This document shows positions 23,384-30,685 of a stretch of DNA of 31,755 nt, one piece after another. The DNA lies in the NCBI GenBank assembly GCA_016932965.1, contig JAFGBW010000233.1:1-31755 (forward strand), written 5' to 3'. Position numbers and translations under genes: made by a program. The DNA is from Candidatus Auribacterota bacterium. Its GTDB lineage: Bacteria > Auribacterota > JAFGBW01. Below the pieces are notes generated by a model. That model saw only the letters and a list, made by a program, of their open reading frames with translations. It was not told the origin of the DNA and ran no database searches. Each line of letters starts with the position of its first letter. Within the stretch, counting starts at the first letter, position 1.

Positions 23384-26300
23384 ATGGATTGGATGATGAA
23401 AATGAAAAAATGGACGAACAAAGCCGGCGTTGCGCTGATCCTGACGATCTCGGTACTGACCGCCATGTGCATCATGGGGATTACCGTGCTCAGCCAGCTC
23501 TTGAGGGACCAGAGGATTTCCAGATTAAAGACAGACTCCTGGTCGGCAGTCGGAGCGGTCCAGGTTTCCGTCAAGGCAGGCTGTTCCGAAATCAGAGAAC
23601 AGCTGTCTAATGAATGGCGTTTTTTTGAATCCATCGTTCAAACTTATGATGAAGATTTCCCGGTGTATTGTAAAAACGTCATCCGGGCGACCAACGGAAA
23701 ATTGAACCTGTCCGCACGCGGCCCGGAATTCTTTCAGACATTCATTCATCTTTTTGACCTGAATTCCGCCATGACTTTTTCGAAGATGTGCATGGTTTAT
23801 CATACGGGTTATGTTTTAAACCTGTATTCTTCGGATTGGACCCTGAATTCCCCCAACGAATTGATAAAGATCAAGGGAACAGCAGCTTCCAAATGCATGG
23901 GAATGGATACCTTTTCCGCTTTTTCGATGTACGACGCAGCTGCAAGAATATACCAGTGCTACAGGGACGAGTTCACCGTTTTTCCCAAAGAAAAAAATGA
24001 GCTGCTTGTGAACATCATTGATTACGGTTCATGCTCATCAGCCACCCTGAATACGTTTACCGCCCTCAACCGGGATTTTCATCCCCTGTATGATTCAACT
24101 CTTGATCCGGAAGTCAATAGCGCCAATGATCCCTTGCGCGGAGCCAGGATCACTATCATATCAGGGCCCGGAGCAGGACAGGAAAATGTCATTGACCATG
24201 TGGATACGTCCACCACCAGCAGGCTGGTTCTGAAGAACAACTGGAGCATTGTCCCCAATAATTTTTCCACTTACCGTATCTTCAGTTATGTCACCCCCAT
24301 CAATTTCAATGCGGCTTCAAAAGGTCTTATTCTGGCGAATTTCCGTGTCATGCAGATGGCCAGGGCGAAATTAAATCAATTTAACAGCCTTCATGTTCTG
24401 AAAACCGATGATCCTGGCGGAACCAGCATTGAACGCCAGCTTGAGATAGACCGTCCGATAAACGGTCCCAGGCTGAGGCTGTATTCCCATTTTAAGGATT
24501 TACGCGATTATTTTCTGAGTCCGGCCATGGATGGAAGCATTGAGGGTATGGACCTCATCGAAAAATGGATGGACCCCAAACAGCCAAAAGGGATTTTGAA
24601 TGCCTCATCTATACGGGAAATTTATCCGCTTCCGGTTCCCTTTTGTTATTCCAGCAACGGGTACTTTGACATGATCATTGATACCGGGCTTAAAAGGAAC
24701 ACGAAGCTGAACAGCTCCATCACGAACATGAAACGAACCTATACCACGATCCAAAATGGAGGACGAACGGAACAGAGCCTGCGGGAACAATTTGAATCAG
24801 AGGGGGGCACGCTGGCTATCCAGCACTGGGTCACTACTTCAGACTGGGTTCCGGTAAGGAACATGAGTGATTTTACCAACTGGCAGCAGGTTTACACCAA
24901 TGCCTTTCAGGCCTACTGGTCAGCAGAGCCGCCTTATTCTGCTACGCCTACGATAGAATCACCCAATGTCATACCTGATTCTGTTAAAAACGGTCTATGG
25001 TTTGATTTCGGAGCTGCGGACGCATCTCAAGGCCGGGGGGATGACCTGATTTACAGCCAGCTTACAGGCCAGCTGGAACACCAGTACAATTTATATGCCA
25101 TGCAGAATAACCCGGTGTTTTTTAAGCTTCTTTTAGGACAATCCCAACTGAACCTGATTTCTTCCAGTATGGAAATTTATGGAAACCTGGACCCAACGAC
25201 CCTGCCAACGACCCCGCCGCCGGATTCTCCCGGCTGTGAAATCATTTTAGGATCAAATGACGCTGCGACAACCGATGCCTATGAATTCGGGGATGTCTGT
25301 GTCATGACCAAAATCAAAGACATCAGTAATGTTTTCAGCGGCTCCACCAGGATTGATCATCCGCCGGATAATGCTTCATGGTATTCTTATCAAGGTGGAA
25401 GAATTTATTCTAATCATGAATGGGGCGATCACACAAATACTGGTTCAGATAAAACATATCCTCCTAAAAGGTATTTTTCACCAGCATTGGTTTTTAGAAA
25501 TAATATCGGAGGAACAGGTGGAAACCCTAACTTGGTTTTTTTCAGGCCGGAATGGGGGTATCAAGCCAGTTATGATCCCCTTCATCCGACTTGTCTATTG
25601 TCAGCGAGCTATGACTATGTGATTTCAGGAAATTTTCCATCATTTTCAGTTACTATTGGTGATGATAGTAATCCTGCAAGCTTTATATCCTCTGCTTCAA
25701 ATCCTCCTACCCAGTATTATGACCACTATAAATTAATGTCCGGCATCATTGCAGTGAGCACTTCGAATGAACAGATTAGACTGCGGACAAATCCTGATGA
25801 TTTGACTGCCGCGTCTTTCACCACCATATCAGGAGGAGGGACATTAAACAGCATCAACGGTGTCAATCCAGTTGGGAAAATCGGTTTCAAACGGTTATTT
25901 CCAACAGGATTTTATTCCGGGATCAATAATGGGACCGGAAGCAATGACGGTAAATTTTCATTGGAATACCTTCGTGTGATACCGGGAATAAAACATATAA
26001 GCGATAGTTATTATATGCCGGCATACACTTCCCCCCAACACATGGCTCCCCATGTAAAAAAATACAGCCTGTGCCGCATCCATTACCAGGTGGGACTGAA
26101 TAAAACCCCCATTGCAACCCCCCCTTATCCGAACACAGAATACAACATCCGTTTTCAATTTGCTCTGGATCTCTGGTCTTCTGATCCCAACGCCGCAAAC
26201 CCCCAAATTTCCCTGACTCAGCCTGATACAGCCATAACGATAAACGATGCGACAGACTTGCAGACAAAAATTTCATCCAGCGTGGATTTTGTTTTACCAG

Positions 26301-26494
26301 ACAATACAGCCTCGAATAATCATAAATATAAATACCGGATTTCTTATATTTATCCTCTGAACTCCTATCCTCCGAGCACAGAGGATCGCAAAAATGAATA
26401 TTTCGCCTTTCTCCGCACCACGATCGCCATCACGAAAGTGGAAATCTTCTACGAAACCGAAGACCGGGTGGTATCCTACAGCGATCATCTGTAA
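23384..26494 (+). CDS. Very large PilX/GspK-like pseudopilin-associated protein
   Basis: 1036 residues. The N-terminus has a basic start and one hydrophobic helix (about 13-37, AGVALILTISVLTAMCIMGI), as in GspK/PilX proteins, which lack the FTLIE Phe but share the helix. NGKLNLS (about 105-111) resembles the GspK INLN-type segment. The remainder is a long Asn/Ser/Thr/Tyr/Pro-rich extracytoplasmic region; typical GspK or PilX proteins are far shorter (~150-350). I infer the tip component of the pseudopilus coded just upstream. Several close Met codons make the exact start uncertain (23384, 23393, 23396 or 23402) and there is no clear ribosome binding site, perhaps because the adjacent inserted cassette displaced it. 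Confidence 0.7.
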   Translation: MDWMMKMKKWTNKAGVALILTISVLTAMCIMGITVLSQLLRDQRISRLKTDSWSAVGAVQVSVKAGCSEIREQLSNEWRFFESIVQTYDEDFPVYCKNVIRATNGKLNLSARGPEFFQTFIHLFDLNSAMTFSKMCMVYHTGYVLNLYSSDWTLNSPNELIKIKGTAASKCMGMDTFSAFSMYDAAARIYQCYRDEFTVFPKEKNELLVNIIDYGSCSSATLNTFTALNRDFHPLYDSTLDPEVNSANDPLRGARITIISGPGAGQENVIDHVDTSTTSRLVLKNNWSIVPNNFSTYRIFSYVTPINFNAASKGLILANFRVMQMARAKLNQFNSLHVLKTDDPGGTSIERQLEIDRPINGPRLRLYSHFKDLRDYFLSPAMDGSIEGMDLIEKWMDPKQPKGILNASSIREIYPLPVPFCYSSNGYFDMIIDTGLKRNTKLNSSITNMKRTYTTIQNGGRTEQSLREQFESEGGTLAIQHWVTTSDWVPVRNMSDFTNWQQVYTNAFQAYWSAEPPYSATPTIESPNVIPDSVKNGLWFDFGAADASQGRGDDLIYSQLTGQLEHQYNLYAMQNNPVFFKLLLGQSQLNLISSSMEIYGNLDPTTLPTTPPPDSPGCEIILGSNDAATTDAYEFGDVCVMTKIKDISNVFSGSTRIDHPPDNASWYSYQGGRIYSNHEWGDHTNTGSDKTYPPKRYFSPALVFRNNIGGTGGNPNLVFFRPEWGYQASYDPLHPTCLLSASYDYVISGNFPSFSVTIGDDSNPASFISSASNPPTQYYDHYKLMSGIIAVSTSNEQIRLRTNPDDLTAASFTTISGGGTLNSINGVNPVGKIGFKRLFPTGFYSGINNGTGSNDGKFSLEYLRVIPGIKHISDSYYMPAYTSPQHMAPHVKKYSLCRIHYQVGLNKTPIATPPYPNTEYNIRFQFALDLWSSDPNAANPQISLTQPDTAITINDATDLQTKISSSVDFVLPDNTASNNHKYKYRISYIYPLNSYPPSTEDRKNEYFAFLRTTIAITKVEIFYETEDRVVSYSDHL

Positions 26495-26551
26495 ACATGA
26501 AAATTCAAATCAACGGTTCGAAATTTCATGTCATGATCATTCCATCATGAT

Positions 26552-26731
26552 TCAGAGAATAGTTGAAATAACGTTATTACGCCAGCGCCTGAACCATAAT
26601 CCGGTTGTCGCTATTGGGACCCGGGCAATACCCAATGTCATAAAAGCGTAAAAAATATTCATTCCCCTTTCTGGATTGACAGTCAGACGCCCGGTGGCGA
26701 TCAAAAACAAAATTTTAATAACCTGATTCAT
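26552..26731 (-). CDS. Possible small hydrophobic protein
   Basis: A 59-codon frame runs from ATG 26731 to TGA 26552. The product has hydrophobic stretches (VIKILFLIATG and MNIFYAFMTLGIARVPIATTG) and ends with basic FRRWRNN. Amino-acid use looks protein-like, but the ribosome binding site (GGAGG) is too far upstream, about 25 bases from the ATG. It may be a real small membrane protein, a decayed one, or chance. It is the only coding candidate in the ~700-bp gap after the PilX/GspK-like gene. Confidence 0.3.
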   Translation of the reverse strand: MNQVIKILFLIATGRLTVNPERGMNIFYAFMTLGIARVPIATTGLWFRRWRNNVISTIL

Positions 26732-26752
26732 TCTGAAATGCTCTTATTCTTT

Positions 26753-26808
26753 CCTCCGTGGTGTAATTCATTTTATTTTCCCTTATCTTCCAAACTTCAT
26801 GAGTTCTC
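26753..26808. repeat. Dispersed intergenic repeat, copy 1
   Basis: CCTCCGTGGTG, an A/T-rich centre, then CCAAACTTCATGAGTTCTC. The same order of blocks recurs at 30571-30629. Both copies lie in gene-free DNA upstream of a gene on the + strand. Confidence 0.6.
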
Positions 26809-26855
26809 CGGTATTAAAATATTTATTTGTTATTTTCGATTTCATCCGATTTTTC

Positions 26856-26884
26856 TTGACCCGGAAGGAAGAAAAATGTAATGT
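26856..26884 (+). promoter_or_regulatory. Promoter for the putative ncRNA
   Basis: TTGACC (26856-26861), a 17-bp spacer and TAATGT (26879-26884). The -35 is strong and the -10 moderate. It points into the structured region that ends at the terminator at 27025-27058. Confidence 0.45.
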
Positions 26885-26890
26885 AAAGTC

Positions 26891-27058
26891 GAACCTTCGA
26901 CAAGGTACCGTTAAGAGCGCATGTATTGAATAAATGGATGATGACTCGCGCTAGATAGAACCCTTTTAAGGGTTATTCTGAAATGTTGAATGTAGGATGG
27001 TTTAGCTTGGTACCATGAAGGTTTAGCCTCCAATCTTCAAAGATTGGAGGCTTTTTTT
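26891..27058 (+). ncRNA. Putative structured small RNA, about 170 nt
   Basis: No reading frame of note runs through the region, yet it has a promoter, an intrinsic terminator and pairing between its ends. AACCTTC (26892-26898) pairs with GAAGGTT (27017-27023), and the palindrome GGTACC (26904-26909) with a second GGTACC (27009-27014). Inside, AGCGC (26916-26920) pairs with GCGCT (26948-26952), and AACCCTT/AAGGGTT (26959-26974) forms a hairpin. Size and end-closing stem recall 6S RNA, but I cannot match its conserved central bubble. A cis-regulatory leader is less likely because a separate promoter precedes the next gene. Confidence 0.45.
27025..27058 (+). terminator. Strong intrinsic (Rho-independent) terminator
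   Basis: AGCCTCCAATCT (27025-27036), loop TCAA, AGATTGGAGGCT and a run of T to 27058 form a perfect 12-bp stem followed by a U tract. It is the clearest terminator in the window. It ends the putative small RNA, not a protein gene. Confidence 0.9.
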
Positions 27059-27162
27059 ATCTGCTGCCTGAATTCCTGCGTATTTTTGCAATCAACATCA
27101 CCCTGCCCTTTCCCCTTTTCATGAAGGGATATTTGAATTTAAAAAAACAAAGTTCATGAACC

Positions 27163-27191
27163 TTTTCAGGGTATTGCTTTTATGGTATAAT
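27163..27191 (+). promoter_or_regulatory. GNAT gene promoter, predicted leaderless transcript
   Basis: A perfect TATAAT (27186-27191) follows TTTTCA (27163-27168) after 17 bp. Transcription should start close to 27198, itself an ATG in frame. ATGGTATAAT matches the kinase gene promoter. Confidence 0.5.
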
Positions 27192-27197
27192 ATGTCT

Positions 27198-28676
27198 ATG
27201 CGTTTCATTAAACGAATCAGTCTCATCGTCTTTTTATTCTGGGGCCTGATACCTATATCCGCTGCACAGCCGGCAGGCATCCCTGTCCAGAGTCTTTCCC
27301 CGCGGACCTGTTTATCAACAGATGCTCCTGTCGAAATCCTGGCCCGGTTTTTGTCAGATAAAGCTGAGGAAATGTTCGCTGCTTTTGAACAGGAGCAACA
27401 ACTCCCTTCACAGTTAGAAAATGATTTTAATTCTGAGACGGTGAGGGTATGGCTCCTTATTTCCATTAAAAACGGGGCACAGGGATTACATACAGCAGTG
27501 GCTGATTTCATCAGAAGCCATGAGACAAAAATACCCAGACCTGAAATATTTTATCAATTTGCCGTTGTTATCTGGGAAAACGCTGAGGCGATCCCTAAAG
27601 ATATTAAAAACAGGATTTCAGGCATTGAGGACAAAAAATTAAGACCGAAAATACCTTTAACCGGAGAAATGATCCCTGCGGAAATGAGAGACATTAACCG
27701 TATTGAAGAATTATCGCAGTTATTGGGGGAGACCAATACTTATACACCTGATCAATTGAGATACATCCTTGAAAACAGAGGGAATGAACATTTGGGGGCA
27801 CTTTCATTTGTGTTTGTCTACAGGGAAGCTGACAGCGTTTCAGCTTATGTTTATGCCGTGGCTTCTCCGAAAAAAAAACTGGTTTACCTCATGCATATCG
27901 CTGTGGACCCCCTGCATCAGGGAAGAGGGATAGCATCCTATATGCAGAAAAAAACATCGGAATTTTTTAGGGAAAAAGGATACACGGCTTTTTACGCTGC
28001 CTGCAATCCCCGATCAACCGAATTAGCAGAGAGGGCTGGTTTCCAGATGATGCCTGAGATGAGATACAATCCGGTTGTCCGGCATGAATTGAAGCCGGAT
28101 GAAGAAATCATGAGTCTGAACGCTGATCCGAAAGATATCATAGCCGGGTTCATTACACACAGAAACTGCGCCATGAATGTCCACAAATTGGGGGATGTAT
28201 TATTCAGCCCGTCCCTGCCAGAGAGGGCCCATTTTCTTGAAAATCATTTTTTCTTTCAATGGATGCGGATCAATCAAATCCATCCGACTGAGGCAACTAT
28301 CAATCTGATGCTGATACAAGCGATGATGGCCGGAATTGAATCAACAAGGAACCAACAGGAAATGAATAATCTGGCAGCAGGGATGGCCTTTTATAAAGCC
28401 CAGTTCGGATCACAAAAAGCCCATATCCGATGGCAGAAAGAAGGCCGGATATGTCCTGATTCATACAATCCTTTGGAGGACTTCGTTGAGGCTTTTGTCC
28501 GTTTTACCATGGACAAGGAAAAAGTGCTCCTTGAAATTCAATCTGCTGAAGGAACGCTGCAGGAACGTCTGATCAATCAGGCAAGAATGTTCACCTATCT
28601 GGAAAATCTGTTTTATCTGAATGCATCACCTCTGACAGATGAAGTGAGACAGGCCATTCAGAGAAAATGCGCTTGA
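27198..28676 (+). CDS. Exported protein with GNAT acetyltransferase domain
   Basis: 492 residues from ATG 27198. The signal peptide is MRFIKRISLIVFLFWGLIPISAA, followed by QSLSPRTCL, which recalls YYLAPKS in the exported kinase. After a helical segment, a GNAT fold occupies about residues 160-300. It has VYLMHIAVDPLHQGRGIASYM with the acetyl-CoA pyrophosphate loop Q-G-R-G-I-A, then FYAACNPRSTELAERAGFQ. About 190 helical residues of unknown type follow. GNAT enzymes need acetyl-CoA, normally cytoplasmic, so export is odd. ATG 27192 or an in-frame ATG at 27156 would extend the N-terminus, but the signal peptide and -10 position favour 27198. Target unknown. Confidence 0.72.
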   Translation: MRFIKRISLIVFLFWGLIPISAAQPAGIPVQSLSPRTCLSTDAPVEILARFLSDKAEEMFAAFEQEQQLPSQLENDFNSETVRVWLLISIKNGAQGLHTAVADFIRSHETKIPRPEIFYQFAVVIWENAEAIPKDIKNRISGIEDKKLRPKIPLTGEMIPAEMRDINRIEELSQLLGETNTYTPDQLRYILENRGNEHLGALSFVFVYREADSVSAYVYAVASPKKKLVYLMHIAVDPLHQGRGIASYMQKKTSEFFREKGYTAFYAACNPRSTELAERAGFQMMPEMRYNPVVRHELKPDEEIMSLNADPKDIIAGFITHRNCAMNVHKLGDVLFSPSLPERAHFLENHFFFQWMRINQIHPTEATINLMLIQAMMAGIESTRNQQEMNNLAAGMAFYKAQFGSQKAHIRWQKEGRICPDSYNPLEDFVEAFVRFTMDKEKVLLEIQSAEGTLQERLINQARMFTYLENLFYLNASPLTDEVRQAIQRKCA

Positions 28677-28779
28677 TCCGGACACTCATATTGATCCTGT
28701 ATTGACATATCATACCAGCGAATTTAAAGCGATAATTCCCAAATGTATCACGAAGTTTCTATACCCGGATTTTTCTTTC

Positions 28780-28898
28780 CACGAAATACACTGAACACAC
28801 GAAAAAAAGAAAAGAAATTATAATTATTGCAACATGTTTATTTCCCTGCAGATAAACATGTTGCAATATTCTTATCTCTTCCTTTCGTGTAATTCGTG
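28780..28898. repeat. Large palindromic element with a 16-bp perfect core
   Basis: ATTGCAACATGTTTAT (28826-28841) and its exact complement (28852-28867) flank a 10-base centre containing CTGCAG. Further out, ACACGAAA (28797-28804) pairs with TTTCGTGT (28883-28890), and CACGAA (28780-28785) with TTCGTG (28893-28898). The element fills part of the 462-bp gap 28677-29138. The gap has no convincing gene; open frames across it merely read through the palindrome. A second small inverted repeat, ATAACTCAT/ATGAGTTAT (28972-28998), lies downstream. Confidence 0.75.
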
Positions 28899-29138
28899 TG
28901 TTTGGTGGTTTAAAATTCTTCCTCTTAAAATCATAAACTTGAAAAAACACTGTGTTTTTTTGCTGTTTTACATAACTCATATATATGTCATGAGTTATAA
29001 AAATTTTTCAATTCGTGGTGAAATATTCAGGTATATGTATCCCGACTTTGAAATATTTATTTTGGATAAGGATGAAATTTGATTTAGTATAGGTGAAGAA
29101 ATGAATCCCCCGGATAAAATTTTAAACCATAAATCTTC

Positions 29139-30497
29139 ATGACCCAGACCCAGTTGATATTTTATTTTCTCAGCGGATTCCTTGGACTTTTTCTGGGGTG
29201 GCTTCTTTACCGGACAAAACAGGCTGTTTTGCAGGAACGACTGATGAATCTGGCAAGAGAGAAAGCCGGCCAGGATACGCTCTTGAACCAGAACCAGTCC
29301 CTGATTGAGGAACTCCGTAAATCTCTAAGCGATTTGCAGACCAACCTCACTGAATCGGAAATCCGGGGCCAGGAAGAAAAAAAATCAGCGGAAGAAAAAA
29401 TCGTCCTTTTAAACGAGGCACACCAGAAGCTGTCCGACTCGTTCAAGATCCTGTCCGCCGAAGCCCTGAAAAGCAACAACCAGTCTTTTCTTCAGATTGC
29501 AAAAATGGAATTCGAAAAACTGCAGATGGGATCTAAAAACGATCTGGAATCCCGGCAAAAAGCCATAGGGGAACTGATTCAGCCTTTGAAGCAGTCCCTG
29601 GAAAAGGTGGACAAACAGATCCAGGAAATGGAAAAAACAAGGACCGCGGCCTACAGCGGTTTAACCGAACAGGTCAGGAGTCTGGCTTCAACGCAGATTC
29701 AGCTTCAAAAGGAGACCTCCAACCTGGTCCAAGCTTTGCGCACTCCGGTTGTCAGAGGGCGCTGGGGGGAAATTCAGCTCAAAAAAGTGGTGGAAATGGC
29801 CGGGATGGTGAACTACTGCGATTTCCGGGAACAGCAGACCACGCAGACCGAGGAAGGGATGCTGCGGCCGGATTTAAGCGTTTACCTGCCGGGGAATAAA
29901 ACCATTGTCGTGGATTCCAAGGTGCCGCTGCAGGCTTACCTGGAAGCGTTGGAAGCCAAAGACGAAGATTCAAAATCCGTTAAATTATCCGAGCATGCCC
30001 GTCAGCTGAAAGACCATATCACCCGGCTCGGATTAAAATCTTATTGGGACCAGTTCAAAGGAAACAGCCCTGAATTTGTCGTGTTGTTCATCCCGGGAGA
30101 AATCTTTTTCAGCGCGGCTCTGCAACAGGACCCGGAATTGATCGAGTACGGAGTGACAAAGAGGGTGATTGTGGCCACACCGACCACGCTCATTGCCTTA
30201 TTGAAAGCCATTGCATACGGCTGGAGCCAGGAACAGATCACCAAAAACACCCGGGAAATCAGCCTCCTGGGAAAGGATTTGTTCGAACGACTTCAAGTTC
30301 TTTCCGATTATTTTACGGATCTGAAAAGAGGCCTGGAAAAAGCCGTGGAATCCTACAATAAAGCCGTCGGCTCCTTTGAAACCAGGGTCATGGTCTCTGC
30401 CAGGAAATTCAAGGAACTGGGTGTGACTTCAGAAAAGGATATCCCTTCTTTGGAACCCGTTGACAAAAGCATCCGGTCGCTGGATGCGGAGGCATGA
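29139..30497 (+). CDS. rmuC: DNA recombination protein RmuC
   Basis: 452 residues of usual RmuC build: an N-terminal membrane helix (about 3-22), a long coiled coil (about 25-190), then the RmuC domain. The domain shows ALRTPVVRGRWGEIQLKKV, LRPDLSVYLPGNKTIVVDSKVPL, FIPGEIFFSAALQQDP and VIVATPTTLIALLKAIAYGW. DSKVP lies in the nuclease-like core of the family. RmuC limits inversions at short inverted repeats in E. coli; its biochemistry is not settled. The ATG has no good ribosome binding site. It stands alone, next to several inverted-repeat elements, which may be coincidence. Confidence 0.93.
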   Translation: MTQTQLIFYFLSGFLGLFLGWLLYRTKQAVLQERLMNLAREKAGQDTLLNQNQSLIEELRKSLSDLQTNLTESEIRGQEEKKSAEEKIVLLNEAHQKLSDSFKILSAEALKSNNQSFLQIAKMEFEKLQMGSKNDLESRQKAIGELIQPLKQSLEKVDKQIQEMEKTRTAAYSGLTEQVRSLASTQIQLQKETSNLVQALRTPVVRGRWGEIQLKKVVEMAGMVNYCDFREQQTTQTEEGMLRPDLSVYLPGNKTIVVDSKVPLQAYLEALEAKDEDSKSVKLSEHARQLKDHITRLGLKSYWDQFKGNSPEFVVLFIPGEIFFSAALQQDPELIEYGVTKRVIVATPTTLIALLKAIAYGWSQEQITKNTREISLLGKDLFERLQVLSDYFTDLKRGLEKAVESYNKAVGSFETRVMVSARKFKELGVTSEKDIPSLEPVDKSIRSLDAEA

Positions 30498-30570
30498 AGA
30501 TATTTCCGGCTGACAGTCTCTTTATTAGCCACTTAAAGTGCATTACATTTAATCTCCGTGCTTCCCGTGT

Positions 30571-30629
30571 CCTCCGGTGGTGAAATTAATTTTTAAACAC
30601 TCCCTAACTGCCAAACTTGATGAGTTCTC
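30571..30629. repeat. Dispersed intergenic repeat, copy 2
   Basis: CCTCCGGTGGTG, an A/T-rich centre, then CCAAACTTGATGAGTTCTC. It shares both end blocks with 26753-26808, with a few mismatches and a slightly longer centre. It lies 57 bp upstream of the ATPase gene. Confidence 0.6.
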
Positions 30630-30685
30630 TTAGGCAAATGTAAATAACTATTTACAAATGCCATGGCATATATTAAGTTATATTT

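Noticed and set aside
26891-27191. Riboswitch controlling the GNAT gene
   Set aside because: I could not match the visible stems to any riboswitch core I know, and a separate TATAAT promoter lies between the terminator and the gene.
28932-28950. AT-rich hairpin AAAAAACA/TGTTTTTT as a terminator
   Set aside because: The stem has almost no G or C and is over 250 bp from the nearest upstream stop codon, so a stop signal is not convincing.
28759-29082. Two overlapping opposite-strand open frames of 73 and 82 codons
   Set aside because: Both read through the palindromic repeat and AT-rich flanks, lack ribosome binding sites, and give low-complexity hydrophobic products.
18164-30629. CRISPR array
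   Set aside because: The repeated sequences are dispersed, inverted and diverged. There are no regularly spaced direct repeats with unique spacers and no cas genes.
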